DNA of 43,762 nt from Anaerolineae bacterium (GCA_016931185.1 JAFGFI010000435.1:1-43762), one strand, 5' to 3'; positions 33,438-42,772 are shown, counted from the stretch's first letter. Numbers and translations: made by a program. Notes: generated by a model from the sequence alone, not told the origin.

Positions 33438-34232
33438 TCACGACCCCAACTGTGATAACAAATCCTCTGCTTGTTGCTTCCACATTTCAGGAGGATCGGT
33501 ATCCAGGAATCGTTGCAATGTTTCCTTTGCTAAGTCAACTTCTCCCGCAGTTGCATACGCTCGTCCTAAAGCAAACAGTGCCTCACGCATCTCCGGATCC
33601 ACTTCTAAAGCTGCTTCTAATGATTCAATGGCTTTATCCACCTGGTTTTGAAGCAAGTAAACATTTCCCAACCCTACTAAGGCTTCCACTTCACCGGGAG
33701 ACAATTCCAAAGACGTCTCAAACTCCGACACAGATTTACTCAACATTTCAGCATCCGGTGTCAACGCGCCGGCTGGAAAAGCCATCACCAAATAAGTGGC
33801 CCCCAACTGATAGTGCGTATCAGCGTCACCAGGATCAATTTCTAGGGCCTGTTGAAACTCGGATAAAGCACCCTCCATATCGCCCTGTTGATAGGCCAAT
33901 GCACCTAAATTGTGATGAACCGCAGCCGCGCGTTCAGGATCTAGCTCCATTGAACGTGAAAATGCGGCTCTTGCTTGATCGAATTCGTTTAAATTAAAAT
34001 ACGTCACACCTAATAGAAATTGCACCTCAGCATCCTGAGTATCAGTTTCGGCCAATTGAAGCAAAGCATCACGAGCAGCAGTGTATTCCCCACTGTCCAT
34101 CTGGGCCTTCGCTGTATCCAAATCGACCTCTGGCAATGGTGTGGGTCGAGATGAATAATAAATTCCAAGTGCTACAGCACCTAATAATAAAGCCACAATT
34201 ATCCCGCCCAACAACAAACGATTACGTACCAT
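33438..34232 (-). CDS. Membrane-anchored TPR protein
   Basis: 264 aa. An N-terminal signal anchor (about 6-26) precedes an extracytoplasmic domain of five to six tetratricopeptide repeats (about 35-260). Repeat units such as VHHNLGALAYQQGDMEGALSE, VGLGNVYLLQNQVDKAIES and FALGRAYATAGEVDLAKE show the usual W/L-G-Y-A pattern. It should mediate protein-protein contacts at the membrane; partners are unknown. The ATG at 34232 uses the AAGGGAGG supplied by repeat C. Confidence 0.88.
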   Translation of the reverse strand: MVRNRLLLGGIIVALLLGAVALGIYYSSRPTPLPEVDLDTAKAQMDSGEYTAARDALLQLAETDTQDAEVQFLLGVTYFNLNEFDQARAAFSRSMELDPERAAAVHHNLGALAYQQGDMEGALSEFQQALEIDPGDADTHYQLGATYLVMAFPAGALTPDAEMLSKSVSEFETSLELSPGEVEALVGLGNVYLLQNQVDKAIESLEAALEVDPEMREALFALGRAYATAGEVDLAKETLQRFLDTDPPEMWKQQAEDLLSQLGS

Positions 34233-34238
34233 ATTAAC

Positions 34239-34267
34239 CTCCCTTGAAAATCGAAAATTGGCAAATT
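34239..34267 (-). repeat. Repeat C, copy 2, carrying the TPR-gene ribosome-binding site
   Basis: Matches 11470-11498 with one difference over 29 bp and ends in the same position relative to an ATG on the minus strand. A partial further unit (CCCTTGAAAAC) follows at about 34276. Confidence 0.7.
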
Positions 34268-34334
34268 GTGAAAACCCTTGAAAACTTGGTTTCGTCTTAA
34301 ATTTTCATCGAACTGCTGGTGAACGTCAGCCATA

Positions 34335-34985
34335 TCATTTTTGTACTTCAAGTAACATAACCTGCGTTTCTTCTGAAGTTTGGCCTGAAGAAAGTTTTAA
34401 ACTTTCCACAGTCTCGCCATGCGCCACCCCCATCTCTTTCAAAAAACGCGCTACGGGTTGGCGGGCTGCTTGTATACCCGGCACGTGATAGTTCATAGGG
34501 ATCACAATATCTGGCTCAACCAGGCTGACAATTTCGGAAGCCATAGCAGGGCTTAATCCATCCGCAAGCCCCACCGGGATCAACAAAACATTAACAGCTC
34601 CCATTGCCTCAACCTGAGCTTGCGTGGGCGTGTGCCCCAACTCTCCCAAATGACAAATAACAACGCCGTTCACATTGATTGAATAAATAACATTTTGTCC
34701 CGAATCCGCCCCCCGCTTGCGATCTTTAAAACTGGCAATCCCGGTCACAAACACACCCCCCATTTCATATTCACCCGGTCCGGCAATCGTCCTGGAAACA
34801 TTGCGCAAACCGGGCCAATGAATCTTTTCAGGTTCGTCTAATAAGATACTGGATAGTACAATATCAGTTCGTCCCCGAGGCAACACCCCCCCCACATCTT
34901 CTGCAACATAAGGATCGGTCACGATTGTAGGATAGCCGCGTTCTACAATACGAAAACATCCCAGTCCATACCAAGTAAGTTCCAT
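34335..34985 (-). CDS. Metallo-beta-lactamase-fold protein, probably metal-free (UlaG-like)
   Basis: A 216-aa protein of the COG2220/UlaG-like branch. It opens with MELTWYGLGCFRI and TIVTDPY, the normal first strands, and later has the CHLGELGH segment and an IPMNYH near the C-terminus. However, the HxHxDH zinc motif expected after RTDIVL is replaced by SSILLDEPEKIHW, so the usual dinuclear site cannot form. It may be a binding or structural protein. The ATG at 34985 has a weak ribosome-binding site (AGGAG ten bases upstream). It lies upstream of the TPR gene on the same strand. Confidence 0.85.
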   Translation of the reverse strand: MELTWYGLGCFRIVERGYPTIVTDPYVAEDVGGVLPRGRTDIVLSSILLDEPEKIHWPGLRNVSRTIAGPGEYEMGGVFVTGIASFKDRKRGADSGQNVIYSINVNGVVICHLGELGHTPTQAQVEAMGAVNVLLIPVGLADGLSPAMASEIVSLVEPDIVIPMNYHVPGIQAARQPVARFLKEMGVAHGETVESLKLSSGQTSEETQVMLLEVQK

Positions 34986-35093
34986 TTATAACTCCTGCTA
35001 CAACTTTGAGATTAAATTGTGATTGTAAAATTATACTCAAGGAGTCGCAAAAAGACAAACGCAAATAGAACGCCCCCATTTTATTATTTCACT

Positions 35094-36335
35094 TCATCCC
35101 CCTAACTTCCGTAACAGGCGTGTCCTGCGATGTTCAATTTCATCTCCATAGAACAGACGCTCCCCTGGTGAAAGCCGCTTTAACGCCAGGTCAGTAACCG
35201 CCAGCGCAGTTTCTATATCCCGCGCCACCCATTCATAATATTTAGCCCGTTCAATCAGCGGTTCAGTACTTTGCGGAACCCGTTGTGCCCAAGCATCCCA
35301 AATAGCCAGTGCCTCATCCCAAATTTTGCGCCGCCGGTACCGCGCTCCCATCTCCCGGTAAAGCCGTTCACAAGTCTCCGCCGGTAACGCTTGCTTGCCA
35401 TCCGCTAACGCGCGCTGCCAGGCTACAAACGCCTGGGACTCATATCCGGTATAGTCGTACATCCATCCTACACCGGTCCATTCTGTCGCTGCCAAAGGCA
35501 TCTGCTCTGGCGACTCAACCATCCGCCCAACGTGGACAAGCAACGTAGCCAAACTCAAGACGTCCACCAGATTATGATAAAAGACGCGCGGCATCTCACC
35601 CACAGTTCCTTCCTGCACGTACTGGCGATAGATATCGGGAATCAAATCGGAGGGCAAATCTTCCCCAGTCCGTGCTATCCCCAATATCTCAGTTTCTAAC
35701 ACGCCCAGTCGCCGCGAAGTCAAATGGTCACGCCACAAAAGACGCGCGACTTTCAACAAATCCAGGTGGGGCAACGAGGTCCAGCGCGGCGACATACGGT
35801 TAAGGATAAAACGATTCTCAAGCAACGGCACATCAAACCCCAATCCATTGAAGGTCACCAATCCGGTGGCCTGTGCTAACACATCATCCAGGTAATGTAA
35901 GGCGGCATCCTCTAACTCCGGGCGATGTAGAAAGACCTGGTACATCGTCAACCCATCATCATCCCAAGCCCCTACCCCAGTCAGAAAAACCAATGTTCCT
36001 GCACCTCGAGATAACCCGGTTGTTTCGGTATCCAGGAAAACGGGACGGGGTCCCAGGTCTGGTGTGCCCAAAAACGCCAGCGATGTCTTGGATAATTCAC
36101 TTACTGCGCCTACTTTATAACATCCATGTTCATAGTCTATAGGGTAACACTGTTTTTCAACCCAGACTTCACCATAAGCAGTGGACAATACTTTACCTGG
36201 TAATGTAGTTACAGAAGAAGACGAAGCAACTACGCTCAAATTCTCCGGCCGCACTGTCTCCGGTCTTTTAAAGCCCATAGCAACACCTAGTCGCTTCAAT
36301 CGTTGCTGTAATTTAGCACTCATAGTCCCTATCAT
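35094..36335 (-). CDS. RNase H-like DEDD exonuclease (YprB-like) with C-terminal helical repeats
   Basis: 413 aa. The DEDD exonuclease core (about 90-265) has motif I FLDTETTGLSRG, motif II TFNGLGFDVPLL, the HLDLLKVARLLW segment and motif III YHNLVDVLSL. Four acidic residues bind two metal ions. This is the YprB-type 3'-5' exonuclease clade, with unknown physiological substrate. A C-terminal TPR-like helical region follows (about 290-410). The start is ATG at 36335; an ATG four codons later (36323), preceded by AGGGACT, is as likely. It follows the subtilase on the same strand but behind a strong terminator. Confidence 0.85.
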   Translation of the reverse strand: MIGTMSAKLQQRLKRLGVAMGFKRPETVRPENLSVVASSSSVTTLPGKVLSTAYGEVWVEKQCYPIDYEHGCYKVGAVSELSKTSLAFLGTPDLGPRPVFLDTETTGLSRGAGTLVFLTGVGAWDDDGLTMYQVFLHRPELEDAALHYLDDVLAQATGLVTFNGLGFDVPLLENRFILNRMSPRWTSLPHLDLLKVARLLWRDHLTSRRLGVLETEILGIARTGEDLPSDLIPDIYRQYVQEGTVGEMPRVFYHNLVDVLSLATLLVHVGRMVESPEQMPLAATEWTGVGWMYDYTGYESQAFVAWQRALADGKQALPAETCERLYREMGARYRRRKIWDEALAIWDAWAQRVPQSTEPLIERAKYYEWVARDIETALAVTDLALKRLSPGERLFYGDEIEHRRTRLLRKLGG

Positions 36336-36380
36336 ACCACAAAAAAAGAGAGGAAAGGCGCCATATAAATGACGAACCCA

Positions 36381-36417
36381 GTATAAACGCCGCCAGCAGA
36401 GCTGGCGGCGTTTATAC
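36381..36417 (-). terminator. Intrinsic terminator of the subtilase gene
   Basis: A perfect 17-bp stem, GTATAAACGCCGCCAGC and complement, with an aga loop. It lies 27 bp past the subtilase stop, before the exonuclease start. Confidence 0.85.
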
Positions 36418-36444
36418 TACAGAGATAACTAACTGTCAGTGAGG

Positions 36445-39400
36445 TTAATTCTTCATAACCAGTGGCAGATAGATTTTGCGCGGCACAAAACTAAAGACAA
36501 AGTTAGCAGCCGGCACTTCTCCACCATTCACTGTCTGAGCTGCACCAACAGTAAGTGTATACAACACATCCGGCGTCAACGGATCGTGTGCAATCAACGC
36601 GCCCGTTGGCCCCATCAAGAGGGCACGCCGGCCATATATCCAACTGGTAGTAAAGGTAATAGATGGTGTAAATGTAAACGCAAGCGTATCCGTCACCATT
36701 GGCTCTGGGAAGTCAATGACAATCGGCGTATCCGCAGTTGGAAGCACCGACGGAGTCGGCGTAGTGAAAGCAAAATCTTTGACGTAGGCCATACCCTCGG
36801 CAAGTGCCTTGTGCCCACAGCTTTCCATTACTTCTACTGTAACAGGATATGTCCCCGCTTCAGTATAAACATGGGTCGCCGTTGGCACTGTGGTTACCTC
36901 AAAGGCTGAACCATCGCCGAAATCCCAACGATACTCCACAGCAGAACCACCCATCCCTAATGGATCCACAAAATCAACCTCAACAACGATCGTCGCCGTC
37001 TCAGATGTATAAGCACCTACATCAGACAACATGGCCGTCGGCTCCACGGTCAAGTACTTCAACAGCTTGCGCATGAACATATCACGCGGCGTGACGCCCA
37101 CGAGCGTCGGGGCCGCCGGGTTATTGATGCCCTCAAACCCGAAGCTCAGGTAAACCGTGCGGCTATCGGTGAGTTTCTGCGGATCCTCCAGTGTCGGTTC
37201 GGCAGAGCGCGCCAGGGCAACATAGCCATCCGCTTTGTGATCGCCAGATTTTGCCTGCATGATAGGCGTCGCAGGCACCGCGCGCTTATCCGGACTAGAT
37301 TCACCATGTACTAAAATTTCATCCACATAGCCTTGATTGCCGGCTCCCTGTCCATACATCACCAATGTCTGCCCCATACTCAGGTCCAGCGTGATACCCT
37401 GAGCAAAGGAGAGACCTGCCACCTGACGCGACGCAGTTGACAACGTACCACTAAATACATTGTCCTGAACATAATCTGCGCCCAAGAAGTAATTATATAG
37501 CCCCGTAGGTGCATCATCTGCAACGGTAGAAGCTGCGACTGAGGCTAAATCCTGTCCAGTAGCCAACAGGCGGCCACCACCCTGGAGATAGCTAACCATA
37601 ACATTCTGATCCCATGCAGTAGGAGGCGTTGGCACAGTGAAGTAACCATCGTAGTACCAATTATCCCCTGTATACCAAATTACCGCGCGATATTGCTGTA
37701 ATGTAGCCAGATCCGGGAAGATCGCCGAGCCCCCCGCAATATACGCATCCGCATCATAGTGATCATAGTCAATGCCTAATGCTTCCAGGGTATGCGTGTA
37801 CCACGGTGTAACATCCCGCAACCCATAGGCTGAACTGAAATCATTGTCCAACAGCAACACCTTATCCTGCTTCTCCGGCCAGACACGAATCCAAACCGGG
37901 ACGTGAGCCACATGGGCGCCGTCGCTTAACCACACCAGCCCCTCATAGTCACCGGCAGGTGCGTTCGCCGCCACATCTACGACCACATCTAATTGTTGCA
38001 TTGCACCCTGTGCATTGAAGGTCAGAGAATCGGCAGAGACGTTGATATCAAAGAAGGCAGTGGTGGTCATATTGCCTGTCTCACTGACCGTGATGGTGTA
38101 AGTAACAGGCGTAGCATGACTAAACACGTCTGTCATCTGGATGGAACCGGTCATCATCTGGCCCGCCATCATCGCGCCGAAACTGAGGCTTGGCTTGTCA
38201 AAAGTCACACCAGGATCACCGGCGTGGCCCAGGTCAATGCGGCCCGCGCCACGGTCCAGCGCGCCGACCTCACTGCCGTCGTAATCCAACAAATCCAACT
38301 CCGCCGTACTCATCAGAGCAGACTTAACCTGCGCAGGAGTCCAGGTCGGATATAGTTGCTTCAACAGTGCGGCAGAGCCGGACACGTGCGGCGCAGCCAT
38401 ACTGGTACCACTGGCCTGCCCAAAGCCCGCGTGCTGTGCCGCACCTGCTTCCAATCCATAGCCAGAGGAGAAGATATTCACACCAGGCGCAACCAGGTCG
38501 GGCGACATTGTACCAAGAAGCGAGGCTCCACGAGAGGAGAAATTAGCAATACGATCAGGCACATTACCCGACTGGTAAGGCGTGTTATCCAACGTCACTT
38601 CCGCCTGATCCGTGTAAAGACCATACCAGGCCACCATCCCCTCACCATGGGATTGACCCACAAAGATGGAAGGAATTGTCACCTGATCCGCAAAATCTCC
38701 CGCGCCCATCGTCATCAAGCTATCTCCAGCATTATTGTAAACGATCACAAATTCGGCACCAGCTTCTTGTGCATAGTAAACTTTGGTACTGAAGTTACAG
38801 GTACCGCGACTGATCAACGCGGCCTTACCTGTAAAGGAACCAGCAGGCCAAGGATTACACCCCAAAACATTGACCGGATCAACCACAGCACCGGGTAAGT
38901 AATTATGCTGATAGACCTGACCAATTTCCAAAGCTTCGCCGAAGTTAGCCGTACCATACGCCATATTCTTCAATGTGTCAGTGACAGGAGTAGGCGCGCT
39001 CACATCCAAAACCCCCGCCGCAATCGTACCACTTGTCGAGCTGGCCCCAACCGTGATATTCTTATCCGACTCATGATCCGTTGTGGCGGGATATGGCCCG
39101 CTGTTGCCCGCGGAGAAGACCACGACCACGCCGGCATCCCAGGCCGCATCATACGCCAGGTCGAGCGCGTCAGGATAAGAACTTCCCGAACCCTCGCCCC
39201 AACTGTTATTAACTACATCGGCCCCATCCGCCACCGCATCTTCAATCGCCGCGATAAGCTCTGGATCAAAAGCCGATCCTGACCACGAAAGGCCGGTATC
39301 AGCAGTAGGATAGAAGACACGATAGCTCATCAACCAGGCTGCCGGAGCGACACCGCTGATGGTTTCTGTATATGTTCCAATAGAGGCTACCGTGTCGGCC

Positions 39401-40194
39401 ACACACGCGATTGTACCACCAACGTGGGTAGCGTGACTGCTCCCGTGAGTTCCCGCCCATGTACCCTCATCTCCTTCACGTGGGGGTTCGTCGTCACGGA
39501 AATACGCGCGCGCCGCGATAACTTTTTCACTCGTGGCGGCGGGTTTATCTGTATCCATCTTTGGGAATCCCTCTGGATAGATATAACCGGTGGGATCAAA
39601 GCAGGTATTGGTAATGTAAATACCACTATCAATCACAGCAACTTTGACGCCCTTTCCTGCTTCGGGCTGCCCGCCCACCTGCCCCCACAGGGTCTCAGCA
39701 TTGATCAAAGGCAAACTGGCATACATATCGGGGGTATATACTTTCTGGCGGAAAACTCCCTTTACCCCCGGCAACTGACGCAGCCAGAAAGCCGCCGTTT
39801 CATCGGCCTCCGGCAAATTCACCACGAAGCCGTTGAAGACGACCTGGTAATCGCGCTCGATAAAAGTCCCATCCGGCGCTGCTTTCAAAACTTCCCGTGC
39901 TACCTGCGCCTGCTCTGTCTTCAGATAAGCCATATAGGCTTGTGCAGCCGAAGTATTGACATCCAAACGGCTTGCCCCGGTAACACTGGTCGCTGTAGCA
40001 CGCATCCCGGCAATACCCCCCGTATATTGGGCTAATGCAGGTGCTTCTAACTGAACAATCCAGCGGTCGGCGGGAGCTGCGGGTAACTCGCCATCTGTTT
40101 CCTCGGGACCACTGTTCGCCATCGCCATACCCGGCATCAAGGCCATGCCCACAACTACCAACAAACTCAACAACCAATAGATTTGCTTTCGCAT
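36445..40194 (-). CDS. Secreted multidomain subtilase (S8) with PA and PKD domains and YLPLVMKN tail
   Basis: A 1249-aa exported serine protease. Signal peptide 1-26; inhibitor-type prodomain to about 165; S8 catalytic domain with D189 (VAVIDSGI), H254 (HATHVGG) and S598 (GTSMAAPHVSG). A PA domain is inserted at about 425-530. After the protease come a beta domain (about 660-770), a flavodoxin-like or GATase-like segment starting KVLLLDNDFSSAYG, a PKD domain (RWDFGDGSAFEV, VYTEAGTYPVTVEV), and an Ig-like domain ending FVPRKIYLPLVMKN. The tail is a recurrent C-terminus in Chloroflexota secreted proteins and may be a surface-sorting signal. AGGAGG precedes the ATG at 40194. Likely role: extracellular protein degradation. 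Confidence 0.93.
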   Translation of the reverse strand: MRKQIYWLLSLLVVVGMALMPGMAMANSGPEETDGELPAAPADRWIVQLEAPALAQYTGGIAGMRATATSVTGASRLDVNTSAAQAYMAYLKTEQAQVAREVLKAAPDGTFIERDYQVVFNGFVVNLPEADETAAFWLRQLPGVKGVFRQKVYTPDMYASLPLINAETLWGQVGGQPEAGKGVKVAVIDSGIYITNTCFDPTGYIYPEGFPKMDTDKPAATSEKVIAARAYFRDDEPPREGDEGTWAGTHGSSHATHVGGTIACVADTVASIGTYTETISGVAPAAWLMSYRVFYPTADTGLSWSGSAFDPELIAAIEDAVADGADVVNNSWGEGSGSSYPDALDLAYDAAWDAGVVVVFSAGNSGPYPATTDHESDKNITVGASSTSGTIAAGVLDVSAPTPVTDTLKNMAYGTANFGEALEIGQVYQHNYLPGAVVDPVNVLGCNPWPAGSFTGKAALISRGTCNFSTKVYYAQEAGAEFVIVYNNAGDSLMTMGAGDFADQVTIPSIFVGQSHGEGMVAWYGLYTDQAEVTLDNTPYQSGNVPDRIANFSSRGASLLGTMSPDLVAPGVNIFSSGYGLEAGAAQHAGFGQASGTSMAAPHVSGSAALLKQLYPTWTPAQVKSALMSTAELDLLDYDGSEVGALDRGAGRIDLGHAGDPGVTFDKPSLSFGAMMAGQMMTGSIQMTDVFSHATPVTYTITVSETGNMTTTAFFDINVSADSLTFNAQGAMQQLDVVVDVAANAPAGDYEGLVWLSDGAHVAHVPVWIRVWPEKQDKVLLLDNDFSSAYGLRDVTPWYTHTLEALGIDYDHYDADAYIAGGSAIFPDLATLQQYRAVIWYTGDNWYYDGYFTVPTPPTAWDQNVMVSYLQGGGRLLATGQDLASVAASTVADDAPTGLYNYFLGADYVQDNVFSGTLSTASRQVAGLSFAQGITLDLSMGQTLVMYGQGAGNQGYVDEILVHGESSPDKRAVPATPIMQAKSGDHKADGYVALARSAEPTLEDPQKLTDSRTVYLSFGFEGINNPAAPTLVGVTPRDMFMRKLLKYLTVEPTAMLSDVGAYTSETATIVVEVDFVDPLGMGGSAVEYRWDFGDGSAFEVTTVPTATHVYTEAGTYPVTVEVMESCGHKALAEGMAYVKDFAFTTPTPSVLPTADTPIVIDFPEPMVTDTLAFTFTPSITFTTSWIYGRRALLMGPTGALIAHDPLTPDVLYTLTVGAAQTVNGGEVPAANFVFSFVPRKIYLPLVMKN

Positions 40195-40404
40195 TTCGAG
40201 AACCTCCTCACTATATATTTAAAATGGGATTGTTAAAGGGTTATTTTTTATTTTGTAATATCTATCTTACTCTACACCTCCTCATTTGACACGAATTTTC
40301 TATACTACATTATATAAGTCGTCAAAAAAGCCAAAATCCTGCTTAAAACCTACATTTTCAACAAGAAATTTGCTCAAATTACACCTGTGAGCAGGCATAT
40401 CCTC

Positions 40405-40453
40405 AACTTGACAGTGTAAATAGTGTGTGATACAATCTTTACAGTGTCAAGTT
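40405..40453 (+). promoter_or_regulatory. Paired operator palindromes around the aldolase promoter
   Basis: Two 16-bp arms, 40405-40420 and 40438-40453, are inverted copies matching at 15 of 16 positions. Each also contains its own 13-bp palindrome (TTGACAGTGTAAA and TTTACAGTGTCAA). The first covers the -35 and the second lies at about +2 to +17. This is the arrangement of a dimeric repressor binding twice. Confidence 0.75.
40408..40436 (+). promoter_or_regulatory. Sigma70 promoter of the aldolase operon
   Basis: TTGACA (40408-40413) and TACAAT (40431-40436) are 17 nt apart, both near-perfect. Its sequence overlaps the operator pair. Confidence 0.85.
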
Positions 40454-40471
40454 AGAGAAGGATCAAAACAG

Positions 40472-41146
40472 ATGCAATATTTTAACACCTTCAAACAATG
40501 CATTGTGGAAACAGCCCTGCGGCTGTTAGAACAAGACGTACTCAAGGGCACAGGCGGCAATCTTTCAGTGCGGGTGACAGGACAACAAGCCTTCGCCATC
40601 ACGCCCTCAAACTTCGATTACGCGCAGATGACGCTCGATGACGTATGTGTATTGGACTGGGAAAGCACCCTCCTCGAAGGCGCGCGCAAGCCCTCCATCG
40701 AAAGTGGAATGCACGCCGCCGTGTATGAAACGCGACCTGATGTCAATGCCGTCATCCATACTCACCAGCCCTACGCCAGCGCGCTGGCGCTCATCAACAA
40801 GCCCATCCCCGCGCTCTATGATGAACAGGTGCGTTTCCTGGGCCGCTCAGTCGAGATTATTCCTTATGCACCTTCGGGAACGGGTTTCCTCAAGAAGAAG
40901 GTTCAGGCTAAAGTCCGGAACGGCCATAATGCTTTTATTCTTAAAAACCACGGCGCACTCGTTTTGGGCAGCGATATTGAACGCGCCATCCATAACCTGT
41001 ACCTTTTGGAGAAATGTGCCCTCACCTACCTGTTGGCCTTATGCACCGGCGAAAAAATCTCCCGCATCCCGCTGGCAGTACGAGAGATCGCGTTTGCGAA
41101 ACTGCGAGCGGATGAAAAGAGACAGGGTGACAAGGAAACATGGTGA
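40472..41146 (+). CDS. Class II aldolase/epimerase (fuculose-phosphate aldolase-like)
   Basis: A 224-aa zinc-dependent enzyme of the class II aldolase/adducin family. The GTGGNLSVR phosphate loop is at 26-34, the catalytic glutamate is E77 (SIESGMH), and the zinc histidines are H96 and H98 (HTHQ) and H160 (KNHGALV). These line up with FucA and RhaD-type enzymes, which cleave sugar-1-phosphates to dihydroxyacetone phosphate or epimerise pentulose phosphates. The ATG at 40472 has AAGGAT upstream. First gene of the operon with aminotransferase and FGGY kinase. The last ten residues are encoded by a GTGACAAGG repeat. Confidence 0.9.
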   Translation: MQYFNTFKQCIVETALRLLEQDVLKGTGGNLSVRVTGQQAFAITPSNFDYAQMTLDDVCVLDWESTLLEGARKPSIESGMHAAVYETRPDVNAVIHTHQPYASALALINKPIPALYDEQVRFLGRSVEIIPYAPSGTGFLKKKVQAKVRNGHNAFILKNHGALVLGSDIERAIHNLYLLEKCALTYLLALCTGEKISRIPLAVREIAFAKLRADEKRQGDKETW

Positions 41147-41300
41147 CAAGGAAAAGATTGTGAAAATTCGGGCATATCATAAACCCGGGCCATCGGCTAT
41201 AAGGCCAAAAAGGATGAAAGCTGACACGCGCCTTCACCTTATCACAATAGGCTTTCTGAGGTCAGTGTCACCCTGTTATCTTGTCATCTTGTCAGAAATG
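41123..41300. repeat. GTGACAAG repeats and inverted copy around the aldolase-aminotransferase gap
   Basis: ACAGGGTGACAAG at 41123 on, with a second GGTGACAAGG, overlaps the end of the aldolase gene. An inverted ACCCTGTTATCTTGTCATCTTGTC lies at about 41268-41295. The 162-bp gap between holds no recognised gene. Confidence 0.5.
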
Positions 41301-41308
41301 GAGGTAAG

Positions 41309-42757
41309 ATGACTGAAACACAACAATACGCGATTTCAAAATATCCCGACACCGACGCTGTTTATGGGCGGCTGAAGGCCTTGATCGCGCAACCGCCGCG
41401 CCCGCTCAAACGCGAGCGTATGGAGAAGGTGCTGACATACTTTGAAACACAGTGTGCTAAATCCAAATCGCTCACAGATGAGGCGAAACGCTATATCCCC
41501 GGCGGAGTGCAACATAACCTGGCCTTCAACTATCCCTTCCCGGTGGCAGTTGAAAAAGTGGATGGCGCCTATATGTGGGATGCGGACGGCAACCGCTACG
41601 TTGACTTTCTGCAGGCGGGGGGGCCAACGGTGTTGGGCAGCAATTACACGCCGGTGCGTGACAAAGTGCTTGAAGTTGTCCGCGCGTGCGGTCCGGTGAC
41701 AGGTCTGTTCCACGAATATGAATTAAAGTTGGCAGAATTGGTCAACCGCCTGATGCCGGGCGTTGAGATGCTGCGCATGCTTGGTTCCGGAACTGAAGCG
41801 GTGATGGCTGCCATTCGCGCGGCGCGAACATTCACCGGCAAGAAAAAGGTCATCAAGGTTGGCGGCGCGTACCACGGTTGGAGCGATCAGATGGTCTACG
41901 GTCTCCACATTCCCGGAACGCGGCGGCTGGAAGCGACCGGTATTCCACGCGGGGCCAGCCAGCACACGCAAGAATTCTTTCCCAATGACCTGGAGCAACT
42001 GCGGCGCAAAATGCTGCTTAATCGTCTGCGGGGCGGTACGGCTGCCGTCATTGTCGAACCCGTCGGCCCGGAAAGCGGCACGCGCCCTGTGCCATATAAC
42101 TTTAACCAGCAAGTTCGCGAGTTGTGCGATGAATTTGGCGCGCTGCTGATTTTCGACGAAGTTGTGACCGGGTTCCGCCTGGGAATGGGCGGCGCACAAG
42201 GCTATTTTGGCGTCAAACCCGACCTGACCATCTTCGGTAAGTGCATCACGGGCGGTTACCCGATGGCGGGCGGCGTCGGTGGACGCCGCGAGGTCATCGA
42301 GCGTTTTGCCCCCGGCATCGGCGGCATCGGAGAACGCGCCTACGTCGGCGGGACACTCTCTGCGAATCCGATGAGTTGTGCAGCGGGCTACTACGCGCTG
42401 CTGGAGATGGAACGCACCCATGCACCCGTCCTTGCCGGGCAAGCCGGCGATCGATTGGCGCAGGGACTACAGGAGATTGTTGATCGTCTGCACCTGCCAT
42501 TCGTGGTCTATAATCAGGGTTCTATTGTCCACCTGGAAACAGCGGGCGTGATGCTGCTCGATCTGCGACATCCCCTCAAGCTAAAAAACGAACTCAAGCC
42601 GCGCAAGCACATGATGGAGGAAATGGGGGCAGCCTACATGGCCCAGGGTCTCGTCACATTAGCGGGTAGCCGTATCTACACCAGCATGGCGGATACAAAC
42701 GATGTGATTGATGAGGCCCTAAACCGGTTTGAGGATGTGCTTTCCGATGTGAGCTAA
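41309..42757 (+). CDS. Class III aminotransferase, glutamate-1-semialdehyde aminomutase-like
   Basis: A 482-aa PLP-dependent enzyme. Class III motifs are in order: YIPGGVQ, GSGTEAVMAAIRAAR (cofactor phosphate binding), YHGWSDQ, IFDEVVTGFRLG (the PLP-ring aspartate) and the cofactor lysine K311 in FGKCITGGYPMAGG, then GTLSANPMSCAA. The fold matches HemL, but the N-terminal 55-residue extension and operon context (aldolase and sugar kinase) argue for a catabolic aminotransferase or aminomutase acting on an amino sugar or related carbonyl compound. GGAGG lies just before the ATG at 41309. Confidence 0.9.
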   Translation: MTETQQYAISKYPDTDAVYGRLKALIAQPPRPLKRERMEKVLTYFETQCAKSKSLTDEAKRYIPGGVQHNLAFNYPFPVAVEKVDGAYMWDADGNRYVDFLQAGGPTVLGSNYTPVRDKVLEVVRACGPVTGLFHEYELKLAELVNRLMPGVEMLRMLGSGTEAVMAAIRAARTFTGKKKVIKVGGAYHGWSDQMVYGLHIPGTRRLEATGIPRGASQHTQEFFPNDLEQLRRKMLLNRLRGGTAAVIVEPVGPESGTRPVPYNFNQQVRELCDEFGALLIFDEVVTGFRLGMGGAQGYFGVKPDLTIFGKCITGGYPMAGGVGGRREVIERFAPGIGGIGERAYVGGTLSANPMSCAAGYYALLEMERTHAPVLAGQAGDRLAQGLQEIVDRLHLPFVVYNQGSIVHLETAGVMLLDLRHPLKLKNELKPRKHMMEEMGAAYMAQGLVTLAGSRIYTSMADTNDVIDEALNRFEDVLSDVS

Positions 42758-42772
42758 TGTAATGTTCATGCT

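Noticed and set aside
37993..39282. Three long plus-strand reading frames (37993-38355, 38356-38898, 38905-39282)
   Set aside because: They are antisense to the subtilase, lack ribosome-binding sites and domain motifs, and are arginine/histidine-rich as expected of shadow frames.
41723..42442. 239-aa minus-strand reading frame
   Set aside because: Antisense to the aminotransferase, whose motifs are intact; no start signal.
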